DNA from: Argopecten irradians
Taxonomy: Eukaryota; Mollusca; Bivalvia; Pectinida; Pectinidae
Assembly (NCBI RefSeq): GCF_041381155.1
Contig: NC_091142.1
Span: 27,913,963-27,977,962, forward strand
DNA: 64,000 nt
Direction: 5' to 3'
Part shown: positions 49,498 to 62,700 of the stretch, one piece after another
Layout of the letters: every line of letters starts with the position of its first letter
Position numbering within the stretch: the first letter of the stretch is position 1
Notes under the pieces: generated by a model
Seen by the model: the letters and a program-made list of their open reading frames with translations, nothing else
Told to the model about the DNA's origin: nothing
The model's database searches: none
Position numbers and translations under genes: made by a program

Positions 49498-52400
49498 ATG
49501 GAAGTGATTAAAAAGCGCTCAAGAAATCACTCAAGTTCTCCTCCCAGAAAACACAGAAAACGTTCAACTTCAAGTAAAAAAAGACACAAATCAAGATATG
49601 ACAGCTCAGAATCGTCTAGTTCATCATCCGATACTTCAAGTTCAAGTACAGAGTCATCATCGAGTGATGATAATAGAAGTCGTCGAAAGAAGAGAAAGTT
49701 AAAAAAGAAAAGATCTAGTCCGAAAAGGTACTGTTTTGCTGAGAACAACTTTTCAAATTTTTTAATATTTTCGGGACTGGAACCCGGGACAGCCGAACAC
49801 TAGCCAGATCTCTACTGATTGAGCTACCTGGTCCCCAATGATTGAATCAGTAACAACAACCCCCCCCCCCCTTATACCCCCCTCCTTTATCACTCTCAAA
49901 GATACAAACAAGACCCATGTACCACAAATCTGATTAAAATACAGATCCTTATTATCACTACGTTTGATAAGAGGATCTGACAACATCCCATTAGGGGTCA
50001 AGTCAAGATGACCTTTAGAAATGGCCAGAATCTTGGCTGGGACGAAATTAATTGAAAAAGCTGTCCGAATTATTTTCATGTACGTAGTCAATAGTCATCT
50101 CGCCAAAAGTGCACAACCTAGCTAAATGTATATGTATATGTATACTGGGACGAAATGGCATTATCGATTGACGTAGCAATGTGTAGGCCTAGAAAATGTC
50201 TTTGATCTGAAACACACATGGTAAAAGATCATCCGAACATGAACCCTTATGGGATGTTGTCAGATTCTCTATTGAACGGAGTGGTTATAAGGATCTGTAT
50301 TTTAATCAGATTTTTTATACCACCACCGTGAGTAATTTGTTAGGGATATATTTGTAACAGAAGAAGAGACATATATAGCAGCCAGACCAGGACTCGAACA
50401 CAGGACCTCTGTACATTAGCCAGATGCTCAACAGATTGAGCTACCTGGTCACAGGTGGTTGACCAAATTTTGCTAAACTTTTATAGGTATTAATGAACAA
50501 TCCAATCCAATCTGTTGTCACACAGAGCCTTCAGATTTGCCATGGCATAGTGAAAGGGTGTATAATACACAGTAATAATAATCCCTGGAATATAAAGGAT
50601 ATCCTGTCAATTTAGTACCCCAACCATGAATTCTAAACTAGTATCTATATAGAGTGATAGACCAATGACCTTATACTGACTGAACCAACACTTATATATG
50701 TATAAGTCATGCCGACACACCTGTTAGAGTAAGAGTACCTGGTTGTTGAAGTCATTTCTTAATTTTATCTTAACCATTTGATATTCTAAATTGTTTGATA
50801 TGTTACATTGTCTTATTTGCATGCATATGATGTGTTTATTATGTACCGACTTATTTTGTAGAGATAGTTCATCAGATTCCTCATCACAAGATAGAAAGAA
50901 AAGGAGAAAAGAAAAGAAAAAGAAGAAGAAAAGAAAGAAAAAGAAAGCAAAGAAAAAAATGAAAGAAGCAAAGAAAGAAAACACAAGAAATCCATAGTAA
51001 TCAAATCCAAGGATCTTCAACAATAACTAGTAATGCCGATAACAAGAATAAAGAAGACGATGGAAAAACACCATCAGGTTCAGGTACAAATGCATATCTT
51101 TAATGAGCGATTTTGTCCTTATTACCAGTGGCAAAACCTCTCTTTTTTTTCCTCTATTCATTGAGCTTTAAATTGGAACAAAAAATGAAGTAACTTAAAA
51201 GTCAAATTAAGGCTTTACTGTCGACGCAATGATAGTGTGAACGGTTTCGGTTCATCACTACATCAGCCATCTGTTGCTATTTCCTGGGAGGCTGTCGCTA
51301 CACTCTAGATATTTTGGTCACAGGTGTTGGTCATATTACCTTGACGGTGCCGGCAGGTGGCGCTCTTACGTCACATGTTGCAGGAAACATTTTTATTACA
51401 GCCGGATATCACCTAAAGTTGTCTGCAGCACAATCTAGTTTAGTTACACATGTTTCATCTCGGAAGTGTGGTATGGAAGTACAATGTGTCGCAAGCAATA
51501 CAGACGGTCGTACTTTGACAAAACAGTATGTAGACCAACTCCTGTAGATAAATGAGCATGGTTTTCACGAAAAAAAACAACATTCCTACCCTTCCAATTT
51601 TTTTTTTCATCATTTTGAGATTAAATGATATTTTATTTGTTTAAAAAATCACCGAAAGCCAACTCACAGAAATGGTAAAAGTAAAGTACCTTTAGCTTCT
51701 GTACGTTTAGTCCAGTTTCCTTATTATACGTTTGGTATTTTTTGGGTTACATTTCAGTCTTCGATTTCTCCATGATAATTTTTCAACGCTTGCCAAAAAC
51801 TAATCCACACTGATGTCCGATTTGACTACAGTAATTACTGTACATACTGAACGTAATCTTACAATATGTAAATTACTTCAGTAATATTGCTAGGAGTTTA
51901 CATTTCGTTAAAAACATTTGTAATCGTTGTCGCTTGTCGCTGCAGCTATAATGAAATACCTATGTAGACTTACGCATGTGTGTATGATGTAACAGCGCCT
52001 CCTGTCGGCACCGCCGAGGTAACATGACCAACGCTGTGACCAAGATAACGAGAGTGTAGCGACAGCCTACCAGGAAATAGCAACAGATGGCTGAACTGGA
52101 AATGAATTACAGTGGAACTCGGTTAATACGAACTCGAAGGGACCGAGATTAAAACTTGGAGTTATCCGAGTGTTCGAATTAAGCGAGTTCTCATGTCTAC
52201 TGACTATCTCTTTACTTTGAATATATAGACTAGTTCCATGTCATAAAACGATGTGAACAAGAGAAATGTTAAAATCGCCGATGGTAGTTGCAACTTTATA
52301 AAAAGAAAACCTAGATATATATTTTGAAATGCCATTCTACAGCAGATTTATGAAAAAGTAATCAGCATTTTCGGCGATGTCGTTGTCCAAAACATCTCAT

Positions 52401-54779
52401 TTCGAGTTATAAGAGCATTTAATGTGTGATTTTTGTCATTCTGACCCCAAATTTACTTTGTATTATCCGAGTTTTTCGAGTTTTCTGAATTCGAATTATC
52501 CGAGTTCTCTAAACAAAGATAAAGAGAGAATTCGGCCGGGACCATCTACGTACTTCATATTAAGCAGGGTTGTCGAATTATCCGAGTTCGTATCAACCAA
52601 GTTCCACTGTATCTTATTCTGATATTTGCTCCACTGCTGACAGAACATAAACAATACCTATCATTTGAACAATAACTGATGTCAAATCGTGTTTTTATCA
52701 TTTTTCACAAATCTTGTCGTACGTTTTCCCAAATCCAGGGATGAAGGGTACCATTCCCAATGAAGTGAAAAATTACCATAGGAGATCATTCATATGATTA
52801 ACATAATTTTAAGTCCTTCACTTTTACCAGGGTGGGGCTGTAGTTTAGTGATAAGTGTCTTGTGATTTGCTCATTGCACAATCTCCTTCACCATATGTTG
52901 TTGTAACTTATTAATTACATTTAACAAAATAAAAACAGTTTATCCATTCATCAGACCACCAAACCAATTGGAAATTGTTCTCAATGTCATCCGTACCTTC
53001 ACAGATAGCTCTGTTATAGGCAAAGCAGGAATATTAAAGGAGGTTAATTATCCCGACTCGATTTCCTAAACTTCTATAGGTTGAAAACTGTGATATATCC
53101 ATTTGTTTTGAACTTCAAACTCTACACGACAGGCCCTGCCCCGAGGATACTGAAGCCCATGACAAAGGAAGAGTGGGAAAAACAGCAGAGTGTTGTTCGT
53201 CGGGTTTACGATCCAGAGACGGGCAGAAATAGGTAATAGTGAATGGAATCACATTTGTTAAAAATCAAGCTGGTGTCTGTTCTTTCGAAAATGATACATA
53301 CATGAAGATAAAAGTTGTGAACATATTGACAATGGATTGTCACATTCGTCATATTCTATGGTTCATATCCTTTACAATTGATGATGACAGGTGAGTAGGC
53401 TATTGTTTCTTTTGTCAATGAAAATAACTCGACTGAAACTGGTCTTTCATTAAAAATATTTGTGAATGTATGACTATGTCATAACAAAACTGAAGGCATT
53501 TCAGGAAAAAAAACCCATACATAGGTCTGCAGAGACTTCCTATAAACATTTACAGAGAGTGACGTCAAAGCCATACAGTGTATGGTTATTGGATTCTTTC
53601 AGTGTATGTCAGAAAACCAAATTATCTGCTCATCTGTTGATGTAAAAAGAGTCTTCAGTTTTGGTATAACATAGTCTAGTTCATATGACAACATTATACC
53701 TACCTTATGATTGTGTTTTATAACTCTGGAACTCTTCCAACACTTTTTCCATCTTTTATACAGGTTAATTAAAGGAGATGGTGAAGTGATAGAGGAAATT
53801 GTCAGCAGGGAACGTCATAAAGAGATTAATCAGGTAAATTACTATCAAAACTTCAAATAGATTACTGGATAATACCCGGTAATGGAAAAGACATTTAGGG
53901 GCAGTCCATGATAAATTGGTGAAGTCATATGCTGGTACCAGGTAAATGATATCTTATTGGTCACCTTAAGTCATTATGATTGGACCAATAGGTTTACCTT
54001 GTTACCTTAAAAGAAGGACTAATAAGCATCAAGTTAAAAGCCCTGATGCACGTACCTCATAATGGCTACAAAGATTGTTCAATGGAATGATCTTAACCTG
54101 CATAGAAGGTAACAGGGGCCAAATAGGCTAAAATCTTTTTTAAAATGAGACTTGCTATCAAGTAAGTGACCCTGAGATCCCATATTGTGCTAAAGTTTTT
54201 AAAATTAATGACCTTGAACTTCATCAAAGGTAACAGGGGTCAAATAGGCTAAAATCTTTTTTAAAATGAGACTTGCTATCAAGCAAGTGACCCTGAGATC
54301 CCATATTGTGCTAAAGTTTTTAAAATTAATGACCTTGAACTTCATCAAAGGTAACAGGGGTCAAATAGGCTAAAATCTTAACAATGACTTGATATTAAGC
54401 AAGTGGTCGTGAACCCCATATTGTGTCGGCAGCATGCTTAGATAAAAGGCTGTTAAGATTTTCAAATGACCTTCATTCAAGATCACATGGGTCAAATAGG
54501 CCAAAATCTTTAAACAATAACATGTCATTGTATTTCCCACTATCAGTCATTTCACTTTTACTAGGTTATATAAATAGCTAATCCTTCTCACTATCTCTAT
54601 ACCATACTCTCTCTCTCTGTCCTGATTTACAAATGCTAGCATACAAACCTATACAAAATTCTCATTTCTTCTGTGCTCTTAAACTAGATCTCTCAAAAAC
54701 ATATTTTTGTATTTTTCAGCAATCCACAAGGGGAGATGGCTTGTTCTTCCAGTCCAAAATGGGATTACTTCCAAAGTGA
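49498..54779 (+). CDS. ARL6IP4: ADP-ribosylation factor-like 6-interacting protein 4 (SRp25-like), about 226 aa, one frame discrepancy
   Basis: Exons: 49498-49727, 50862-51083, 53133-53232, 53764-53833 and 54720-54779. The first half is an SR-like nuclear segment ([19 protein letters not shown], a long Ser/Asp run, then Lys-rich). The diagnostic C-terminus is intact across exons 3-5: [50 protein letters not shown] and [18 protein letters not shown]. The family acts in nuclear speckles and pre-mRNA splicing and binds ARL6. Exon 2 begins in the frame of exon 1 ([13 protein letters not shown]) but ends in the frame needed by exon 3 ([10 protein letters not shown]); the two frames differ by one base in the A-rich tract at about 50955-50995. 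An A-run indel error is likely. AATAAA lies at 55132. Confidence 0.93.
49776..49836 (-). repeat. tRNA-derived SINE head, copy A
   Basis: On the minus strand, CAGGTAGCTCAATCAGTAGAG (A box) and GGGTTCCAGTCC (B box) are spaced as in a tRNA. A relative lies at 50387-50452. It sits about 50 bp after the ARL6IP4 exon 1 donor. Confidence 0.65.
49926..50313. mobile_element. Foldback element with about 75-bp inverted ends
   Basis: AATCTGATTAAAATACAGAT, CCTTAT and GGATCTGACAACATCCCAT on the left match the inverted sequence at about 50238-50313. The interior is non-coding. It lies between two SINE heads in ARL6IP4 intron 1. Confidence 0.8.
50387..50452 (-). repeat. tRNA-derived SINE head, copy B
   Basis: The minus strand has CAGGTAGCTCAATCTGTTGAG (A box) and TGTGTTCGAGTCC (good B box). 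There is no acceptor-stem closure, so it is a SINE head and not a tRNA gene. Confidence 0.7.
51264..52094. mobile_element. Foldback element, inverted ends over 110 bp
   Basis: TCAGCCATCTGTTGCTATTT, CCTGG, AGGCTGTCGCTACACTCT, TTGGTCACAG and GGTGCCG appear at the left and, inverted, at the right end, with about 10-15% divergence. The roughly 0.6-kb centre is non-coding. No clear target duplication was found. It lies in ARL6IP4 intron 2. Confidence 0.82.
52110..52609. mobile_element. 500-bp pogo/Tigger-like MITE with TA duplication
   Basis: Ends CAGTGGAACTCGGTTAATAC and, from the right, CAGTGGAACTTGGTTGATAC are inverted, with TA on both sides. CGAATTATCCGAGTTC is repeated within. CAGTG ends with TA sites are typical of the pogo group. 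There is no transposase. It directly adjoins the foldback at 51264-52094. Confidence 0.85.
52626..52700. mobile_element. Fragment of a family A MITE
   Basis: TGCTCCACTGCTGACAGAAC and TCATTTGAACAATAACTG match the end region of the TTAA MITE family; the other end is missing. Confidence 0.5.
54108..54500. repeat. 121-bp tandem repeat in ARL6IP4 intron 4
   Basis: GGTAACAGGGG recurs at 54108, 54229 and 54350, with GACTTGCTATCAAG and CCTGAGATCCCATATTGTG between. The first two units are almost identical; the third decays by about 54500. Confidence 0.88.
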
Positions 54780-55131
54780 TTAATCTTGTCTATACATTCC
54801 TTGTCCGAATTCCACTGCAACATTGGAATTCAAATATTCCACGATAGACGATGAAATTTATGACAGACTTTGTGTTGTAAGAATACATAGACACTTCTAC
54901 TAGAACAGCTTCTAGTAGCATTATACAGACTATTTATTTGAGTGTATTGTTTTTATGGGGTCAAGGTGGCTAAATGGTACCATAAGCCTTCTACTTTTTG
55001 GTTGTGAGTCAAAAACTCACATGGGTCAGTTGCCAGGCATCAACCAGAGGTCGGTGTTTTTTTTTCTGACACTTCCATCTTCTCTTCACCTCCTTGAATG
55101 ATGTTGGCTATTTATAGAATGTAATCAGTAA

Positions 55132-55137
55132 AATAAA
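55132..55137 (+). terminator. Candidate poly(A) signal of ARL6IP4
   Basis: The first AATAAA after the ARL6IP4 stop, about 350 bases downstream. Earlier sites in AT-rich sequence could also serve. Confidence 0.45.
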
Positions 55138-55719
55138 TTTAATCCTTAACCCAAGTACAAGTATTGGTTTTTTTTCTGTATATAGTCAGGAATGGTAGTA
55201 TCCAAAATTGAAAACCATGAACCATGTTTAGTATGAACCTACATTTCAATTTTGCTGATTTTGATATTTGATCAATCTATAATTTGGCCATGGTTAAATC
55301 AGAATATCACAAGTCATTTATTTTTTAGGGGTTCTGTGGCTTATTGATAAAATATTAATCCCATGAAATCTTTAATTGTCAATATGTAATGAAAACACTA
55401 CACTGACATAAAGTAGGAAATTTTATTCACAAAGACTTAATTTACAAAAACAAATCATATCTCATCTTTGGTAATAAATTCTATATAATTCTAATACAGC
55501 AATCATGTCGGACATGAACTGATATCAAAAAATGTATTTTTCTCTCTCAACAACTATGCAATGATAATTACGGAGATAAAACAATTTAATAAATTAATAA
55601 ATTACAGATACTACAACTACTGGAGAAGTAACAAATATATAACATTACCGAGTTATCTGTCGAAGAATAAGCAATGCTTTAACAAAAAGTTAGAGACTTT
55701 GTTTAAACAATAGTCAAAT

Positions 55720-56600
55720 TTACGAGTAGTAATTCTTTTTAACAGGTGTAATCTCACTAATCTGTCAGACAATAAGCTATTCCTTAACATTAGTTAGTTA
55801 TATCATGTATGTCTGAGAAGAAGCTATTCTTTAACTGGAGTTATTATCTGTAAGAGAATAAGCCATTCTACAACAGGAGGTTCTTATCTGTAGGAGAATA
55901 AGCTATCCTTTGACAGGAGTAAATTATATGTAAGAGAATAAGCTATTCAATAACAAGAGTTAATTATCTGAAGGAGTATAAGCTATTCTTTAACATAAGT
56001 TAGTTATCTGTAGGAGCATAAGTTATTCTTTAACCTGGGTTAAAGATGCTCCATCGCAGACAAATGGTATTTTTTCACTATCAAAAACAGGAGCAGACGA
56101 TTTAGCATTTTTCTTCACTTACTTTACACCATTACCACCGTTGAAAAGTTTGAGCTTCTAATTTTACACGAAGATGAAATTATGAAAAATAATTAATTGC
56201 ATCCTGAAAAAATTCCGTAGCAATATATCCTATATGGAATGATGCACTGATTGCACATACACCAAAGGAAAAATAAATTATTATTTTTATTATTTTTTTG
56301 TGTGTTAATTAGACATATATATACACGATAAAACACAAATTATTGTTCAAATGATGAATGTCATTTATGCTATGTCGGCGGTGGAGCATCTTTAATTATT
56401 TGTAAGAGAATAAGTATTCTTTAACTGGAGTTAATTATCTGTAAGAGAATAAGTTATTCTTTAACATGAGTTAATTATCTGTAAGAGAATAAGTTTTCTA
56501 TAACTGGAGTTAATTATCTGTAAGAGAATAAGCTATTCTTTAACATGAGTTAATTATCAGTAAGAGAATAAGCTATTCTCCAACAGGAGTTAGTCAGACA
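55720..56600. repeat. 40-bp minisatellite interrupted by a MITE
   Basis: Units such as TAATTATCTGTAAGAGAATA plus AGCTATTCTTTAACATGAGT run on both sides of a TTAA MITE at 56044-56391. About a dozen copies, moderately diverged. Confidence 0.88.
56044..56391 (+). mobile_element. TTAA MITE family A, copy 5, inside the 40-bp array
   Basis: Ends AGATGCTCCATCG and CGGTGGAGCATCT with TTAA at 56040-56043 and 56392-56395. The flanking array units rejoin if the element and one TTAA are removed. Confidence 0.9.
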
Positions 56601-59600
56601 AGAAGCAATATACTTTGTAACAATAACTGATCTTATTATTTGATATTTTTCTTGTAAAGTATTAAAAACATATTTGCATACCAAATTAACTTCCTATTAT
56701 TGGATGTTATCAGATCCTCAATGTAACAAATTAAGGATACTGGTAATCAAATGGATCATACTGGTACTAAGAGCCAAATGGTTATAGCAATTTGCCTTTC
56801 TCTTAGTCTGCTAGGGTTAGCTTAGTTATAGATTTGTTAAAAAAAAATTAATGAAATAAAGTAAGGATCAAAGTTAAAGTCAAACCACCTATCAGGTTTT
56901 AGTTTAATCCATCATAGAGGATAGCACATAAGATTCAAAACCAGAGGTTATTCCTCACCGGTATCAAATGCAAATGATTAACGAATGATTATAACATCAA
57001 AATTAATGTCAACAATTTTAATAATCTCAACAAAAATGCTAACAGTACAGAATTAGTGATTCTCTTCCAGAAAACTGATTTTTAGATTAAATTGATGAGA
57101 AGTTTGCCTGTTTTTAAATAAATATATCTAAAACCTCACAACCATGCTTTGGAAAAATTGAAACTGTATCTTCTTTATTTGGCATTTCAAAGTGTGCAAG
57201 TATGTACTTATCTTATTAAACTAGCATTTAAAATTTGTATCAGCAAAGTAACAAGAACTATCATTATTGTATTAAGTAAAATAAGGTTATAATGAACCAA
57301 CAAAATCATGTCATCATAAGTTGTTTGTTATACACATACAGGTATTACAAACAACGTAATTATTACAGGAATCTTGATGGGGAATGGAAATCACTGCATT
57401 ATAACCATGAATGTGTTGTAAACTTATTTATAAACATGTTTTACTTTATATCCAACACTGTTCATGGCAACATCTTGGTAAATACTACATACAGTAATTT
57501 TCTTTACAGAGAAATGAAGTACTGTTACACTAAAACCATCCCTGTAACAGGTTTGTACATATAGCACATATTTTTTAACTTCACAATTACATGCATTTTT
57601 TACACAGTTTTAGACATGTACAATTATTAGGATACTGAAAAAAATTACACTTGTGAACAACTTCCTTACAAGCATTCACACTTAAAGTAAGGCGTTGAAA
57701 GACCTACCCTTCACTGGCAAATAGCCACATCTGCCAATTCAATCTGACTTCCAAAAAACCTTTAATATTAAGTTTGATTTTTTCACCTCAAGTTTTGAAA
57801 ACGTGATAACCATTCAGACATTTTTGTAATGCTTGCAGATTATCATATTTAGAAAGATGAATAGAATCTTTCCCTACTTTAATAGTAAGACAACAAAATA
57901 ACAACCTATGGGCTAATTCATCTATGCCAAACCAGTCAAGGGTTCAAGATTCAGGTGTTGTGATTTTGTCACATCTTAAGGTATAGGAATGATTTTTCTT
58001 CACTATACAAAAGAAAAGGATGAGATAATAGTCTCAAAAGAAGCATGCACATGGGTCCGTCTGCACGTCAATACTGATGACGTCATTGACAGTACACCCC
58101 ACGGTTACATGGCATGAATTCATGTTGTCACATAAGTGTGTTGCCAGAACTTCTGCTTCAAAAGGTTACCACAAGCAATCTGTCATACCCTAGGGTAAAA
58201 CTAATGATATATCAGTGAATGTTGAAAGAAATAAAGGTAACCTAATTTTTCGAGTTTGAAAAGTTATAACAAAGTTACTAATACAGAATAGCCCTATGTA
58301 TGTTTACAAGTTTACTGTCAGAATGAATGTCAGAATTTTATTCTCCAGGAATTCTGGCCTTTATCTCTAAGGCTGATCTATAATAATGACCACATCTGAA
58401 TTGAATACAAACTTACTACTACTAAACTGTAAATATCTAGGTAAGAATAGGAATCATATTATTAATTCATCTGTATCAAAACTCATTAAAGACTTCTCTG
58501 CCTCTAATGATCTTACTCTTTTCTAAACATCATTAAGGAGAGTTCTACTAGTTTATATTAACAGATGTGGTATAACGAAAGACAGAAGAGGAAAAATTAA
58601 ATTTTATATGTCCACTGTTTACTTTACCCTTTGTATATTCAGTTGGTCCAGTCACTTAATTTCTAATAATACACTCTTCAACATTATATCTAACAATCTT
58701 AATTTGTTCTTTAAACTTAAACATATCCAATCACATCACTGCTAACATCCATCGGCACATACCATCCAATCAAACAATAGCTAACATACAATGAAACCAT
58801 CATCCAATTAAACACCAACTAACATCCAATGAATCATATTATCCAATCAAACAACCGCTAACATCCAGTCATTCTACAAGAATATATTTATATTTCTACA
58901 AATGAACAAGTGGCCTACATGATATATTTGTTACTTAACTATAATAGCACTGCATTAAAACACTTGTTTCCTCAGGTGGATTCACCATTTAATCTCTCCT
59001 ACATTACTGAGAGAAAAAGCATCACAGACAATTAAAGAGAATAATACTTCAGCAATATTTGAACTTAAGCATGGTACACATTTTACAGAAAAAGACAGTG
59101 GAAATCCTTCTGATAAAAACATAAATTGAAATCCTTATAGCCTATAAATACACTCTCAATGAACCAGTGGGATTTATATATAAAAGTGAAATAAATTTAA
59201 GACTGATAAAGAAATAAATTCATCCAACAAAATTATTCCAAAAAGAGTACATCATCAGACATCAATAGAAGTCAAACTGATCTATACAAAGAAACAGAAG
59301 CAACTGTTTCTCAGCTTTTTAGGAAACAAAGGTTTAGATAAGTTAAGAACTATAGAGTAGACAAAAATCTCACTTTGGTAGTAAGTTATCATCTAGTGTC
59401 ACATTTTCATAGATATACAGAGTTTGGGTTAAGGAACTTTGCCTTTTTCACATTTGCATATGACAGACTTATCTGTCCTTGAGGGTAGGTATTCATTGTT
59501 ACATCCTGTGTTTGTGAGAATAAGTTTACATTTTCCAGGGAAACAATGAATGTTTTGTTCACACAATGATGACGTCACAACCGATAGCTTTCCACAAGGG

Positions 59601-59765
59601 CAGACAACTCTATGATATGCAATGAAGGAATATAATCAGACTAATCTCCATCAATGCATATTTTCTGTTTTATTCTTTTTAGCACTTTAAAACTGTAAAA
59701 TGAAGCAAACTTAATACAAATACTGCTGAAATATCACCTTGACATACAAATCAATTCATAAATGC
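56601..59765. other. Spacer before the 3' end of the Ser/Thr-rich gene
   Basis: AT-rich sequence without splice-supported exons. The part next to 59765 probably contains the 3' UTR of the minus-strand gene; a minus-strand AATAAA lies near 59668. The 90-codon frame at 57292-57564 shows no homology or codon bias that I can see. Confidence 0.5.
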
Positions 59766-62700
59766 CTAAGAATTAGTTGTTGTTACTGGAATACTGGCAG
59801 CTGATGTGGTTGCCACGACACTTGGTACTGTGACAACCACAAAGGGCTTGACGACCGGCTGGCCAATCATCTGTCCCCCTTTTAGGAGGCCTGGGGAGAA
59901 GATGGGGATTTGTTGTAGTAGTGGCTGTGAGGCCAACATATTGATCTGTGATTGCGACAGTCCTGAGTTGGGTGCTGCTAGCTGGACACTAGGGGACATG
60001 ACCATTGGTGAAAGCATGGCCCCACCAGCCTGCCCCATCTGGGCCAGCGATATGAGTTGCTGCATGGATGTGTGGCCCACCATGTTACTTATACCCGACA
60101 GGCCACTAATGGTGGTCCTAGGCACTGTCTGGGGCACCAACGCTGCCAGCGGCGTGGTCATGATGGTGTGATGTGGTCCTGCTCCGATGATGGTCGGGCG
60201 AATGCTGTTCATGGCGGCTGCGTTGACAGTCGATTGCGTGACTGGAGTCACTACTGAGGTTGCTAGGCCATTCTGCATGGCCAATGACATGAGGGAAGCA
60301 GATGCAGTAGTTATGGTGGTGGCAGAGGAGATCTGCGAAGAAGCTGTGGTAACGGATGTCACCATGGGGGTGGTGAGTTGTAAACTTGGTGACATCAGTA
60401 TGGGCTGGTTCAGGGCTTTAGTGAGGTTGGGTGAAGCACTTGTCATGGGTATAGACAATGCTGCTGTTCCTGCTAATTTGTTCAGGGCAGCTAGCTGTGC
60501 AGCATTAGCAGGACCTCCAAAGGAACCGAGAGTAAGTGGCGCCCTCATGTGGCTAATGGATTTCATCTGTTGTGGGTGAAGCTTGGCTGCACTGGTAGCA
60601 CTTGTGGTTGCAGTTGAAGATACTACGAACAAGTAGAAAACTTCATTAGTTTAATGGAAAATAACTCACACATTTTTTTTAAATGTTAAAAAAGATGAAA
60701 AAAAAAAAATTAATAGTTTTAAAACGAAATATTATAATTGGTAGCTTTGTGAATTGAATATTGATCACAGCTGTCAGAACAATAGATTCACAGGTGGATA
60801 TTATCCAAAAATTTTTTTTATGAAGCTCAAACTGCCCTATGTGAATCCCATCAAGGCTTGAAACACTATCAGCAATGGGACAGACTTTATACCCTGATGG
60901 GTACAGAGTGAAATTATTTGTTCTATGTTTCATCTTGACCATTTTGATTTGTAAACAATTAAAGAATAATGCTCATTTAGCCATAGGTGTCATGTGCTCA
61001 TTTACCACTACACGCAAAATTAGGTAACTTGTAACTTGACTTTGACCTATGACCTTACCATGCACTGCCCCTTGGGATGTACCACTCTGTTGTCGCTGAA
61101 GCAGCTGCCTGGCCAGGATCTGGGTGACTGGAGGGCGTACAGCTGCAGCAAGAGTCTGTTGGATCACACTACCAGTTGTCTGAATGGTTGCCACGGAGAC
61201 AGACGAGGTTGTCATGGGAACTTTGCTGGTTGTGTTATTGCCAAGGGTACGAGGAGGAACCGGGTTTGGATTGGAGACCTTAAGAACCGTCATCGAGGGT
61301 TGGCTCACAACTGGATGTGGCAGTGATTTATGGACAGTCTTGTTGATCTTCACCTCATGAACTATAATTAAATGTCATAAATAGCACTTTCAAAGGTATG
61401 TCATGACATTGTCCACTTTGAGTAAGTAATTTGTTAATTATATATATAAAACAAAACCGGAAATTCTGCTGGTTTTATGTAGAACAGAATGTTGGTGAAT
61501 GTAGGTCAATATGACCTACTTTTGACACACGGCCCTTGGCAAGTTTTTTCTTTGATATACAGTGGACCCTCGATAATCCTGACACCTTCGTTCCCAGCCT
61601 AAACTGTCCAGATTACGAGTTTTCTGGACTGCCGAATTCCGTGTTCTTAGTCAATTAAATTTTCACGTACAAGTTACTCACCTTGACCTTGTAATCGATG
61701 ATAGGCTTTTATGTAATATACTTGTATCATAATTAATACTTCTTTTGTTATGTTTTATAGGTATTTTTATATCATTACGTTAACAATATTGAATAAACGT
61801 ATTTCTTTTCCAAAATACGAAACCTTATATATAATTAAGCCATTGTTAATTGTGTACTATGTATAGCTACGTATTCCACTCTTGATCTGTCGTACGGCAC
61901 ATTGCCTAACAAAGAATCAATATCATCTACGTTCTTGGCATAAAAAACTATGATAACAAATAGTCGTGAACATTTTATGAACTCATATAATTGTTATTTT
62001 GTATAATGTGAGTTTTTAATGACCATTTCTACAAGTCTTTGCTTTCTGACTTACAGACGTGTGTAACAACCACGCGCCCATTCACGTCCAACTTCGTGCA
62101 CAATGTCACACACGTGTAAATGGCATGTGCCGTAGCCTTTATTTCTTATACTTCGAATATATTCACATACATTTAAAATTCTTATTAATTTTGTGAGTAT
62201 TATCTCACTTTATTGTATCCGATACTCATAGCAATATATTCTGCATGCTAAACAAGTAAGGTATCTACAGCATGCGTACCCGTACCCAAGCTCAAACTGC
62301 ATGATTAAAAGCGTTAGGCTAAACATATATTGCGTATCTCAATAACAACACTGAAGTTTGATCTCCTATGAAAACCAATGAACCGTAACATGACTGCATA
62401 TACCCGTGTGAAAGGTGTTCAGGTCAAGTGATTGTGTGTATTGTACACACTGTAGCTGGCCTTGGATTTTCTCGGCACGTGGCGACAACAAATTGTCCGG
62501 ATTATTGCGGGAATTTATTAACGAAAATGACATTCCGTTCCCAAAATGGAGTTCCGGATTCGGAATACGAAATTCCAGACTAGTGAGTATAAATAAGGTT
62601 ACGGAAATACGTTCCCTGACATTTCTGTTCGGATTGTGAGTTTTCCGGACTACCGGCGTCCGGATTATCGCGGGTCCACTGTAGCTCTAAGGTTAGAATG

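Noticed and set aside
50387-50452. tRNA gene
   Set aside because: A and B boxes are good, but there is no acceptor stem or complete cloverleaf, and a sister copy lies nearby: a SINE head.
51314-51547. 77-codon plus-strand frame
   Set aside because: It lies across the inverted end of a foldback element, with no homology.
57292-57564. 90-codon plus-strand frame in the spacer
   Set aside because: No recognisable domain, splice context or start context; length is not unusual for AT-rich DNA of this extent.
59806-60579. Plus-strand frames of 121 and 130 codons
   Set aside because: Antisense shadows of the Ser/Thr-rich last exon, which is supported by phase with two upstream exons.
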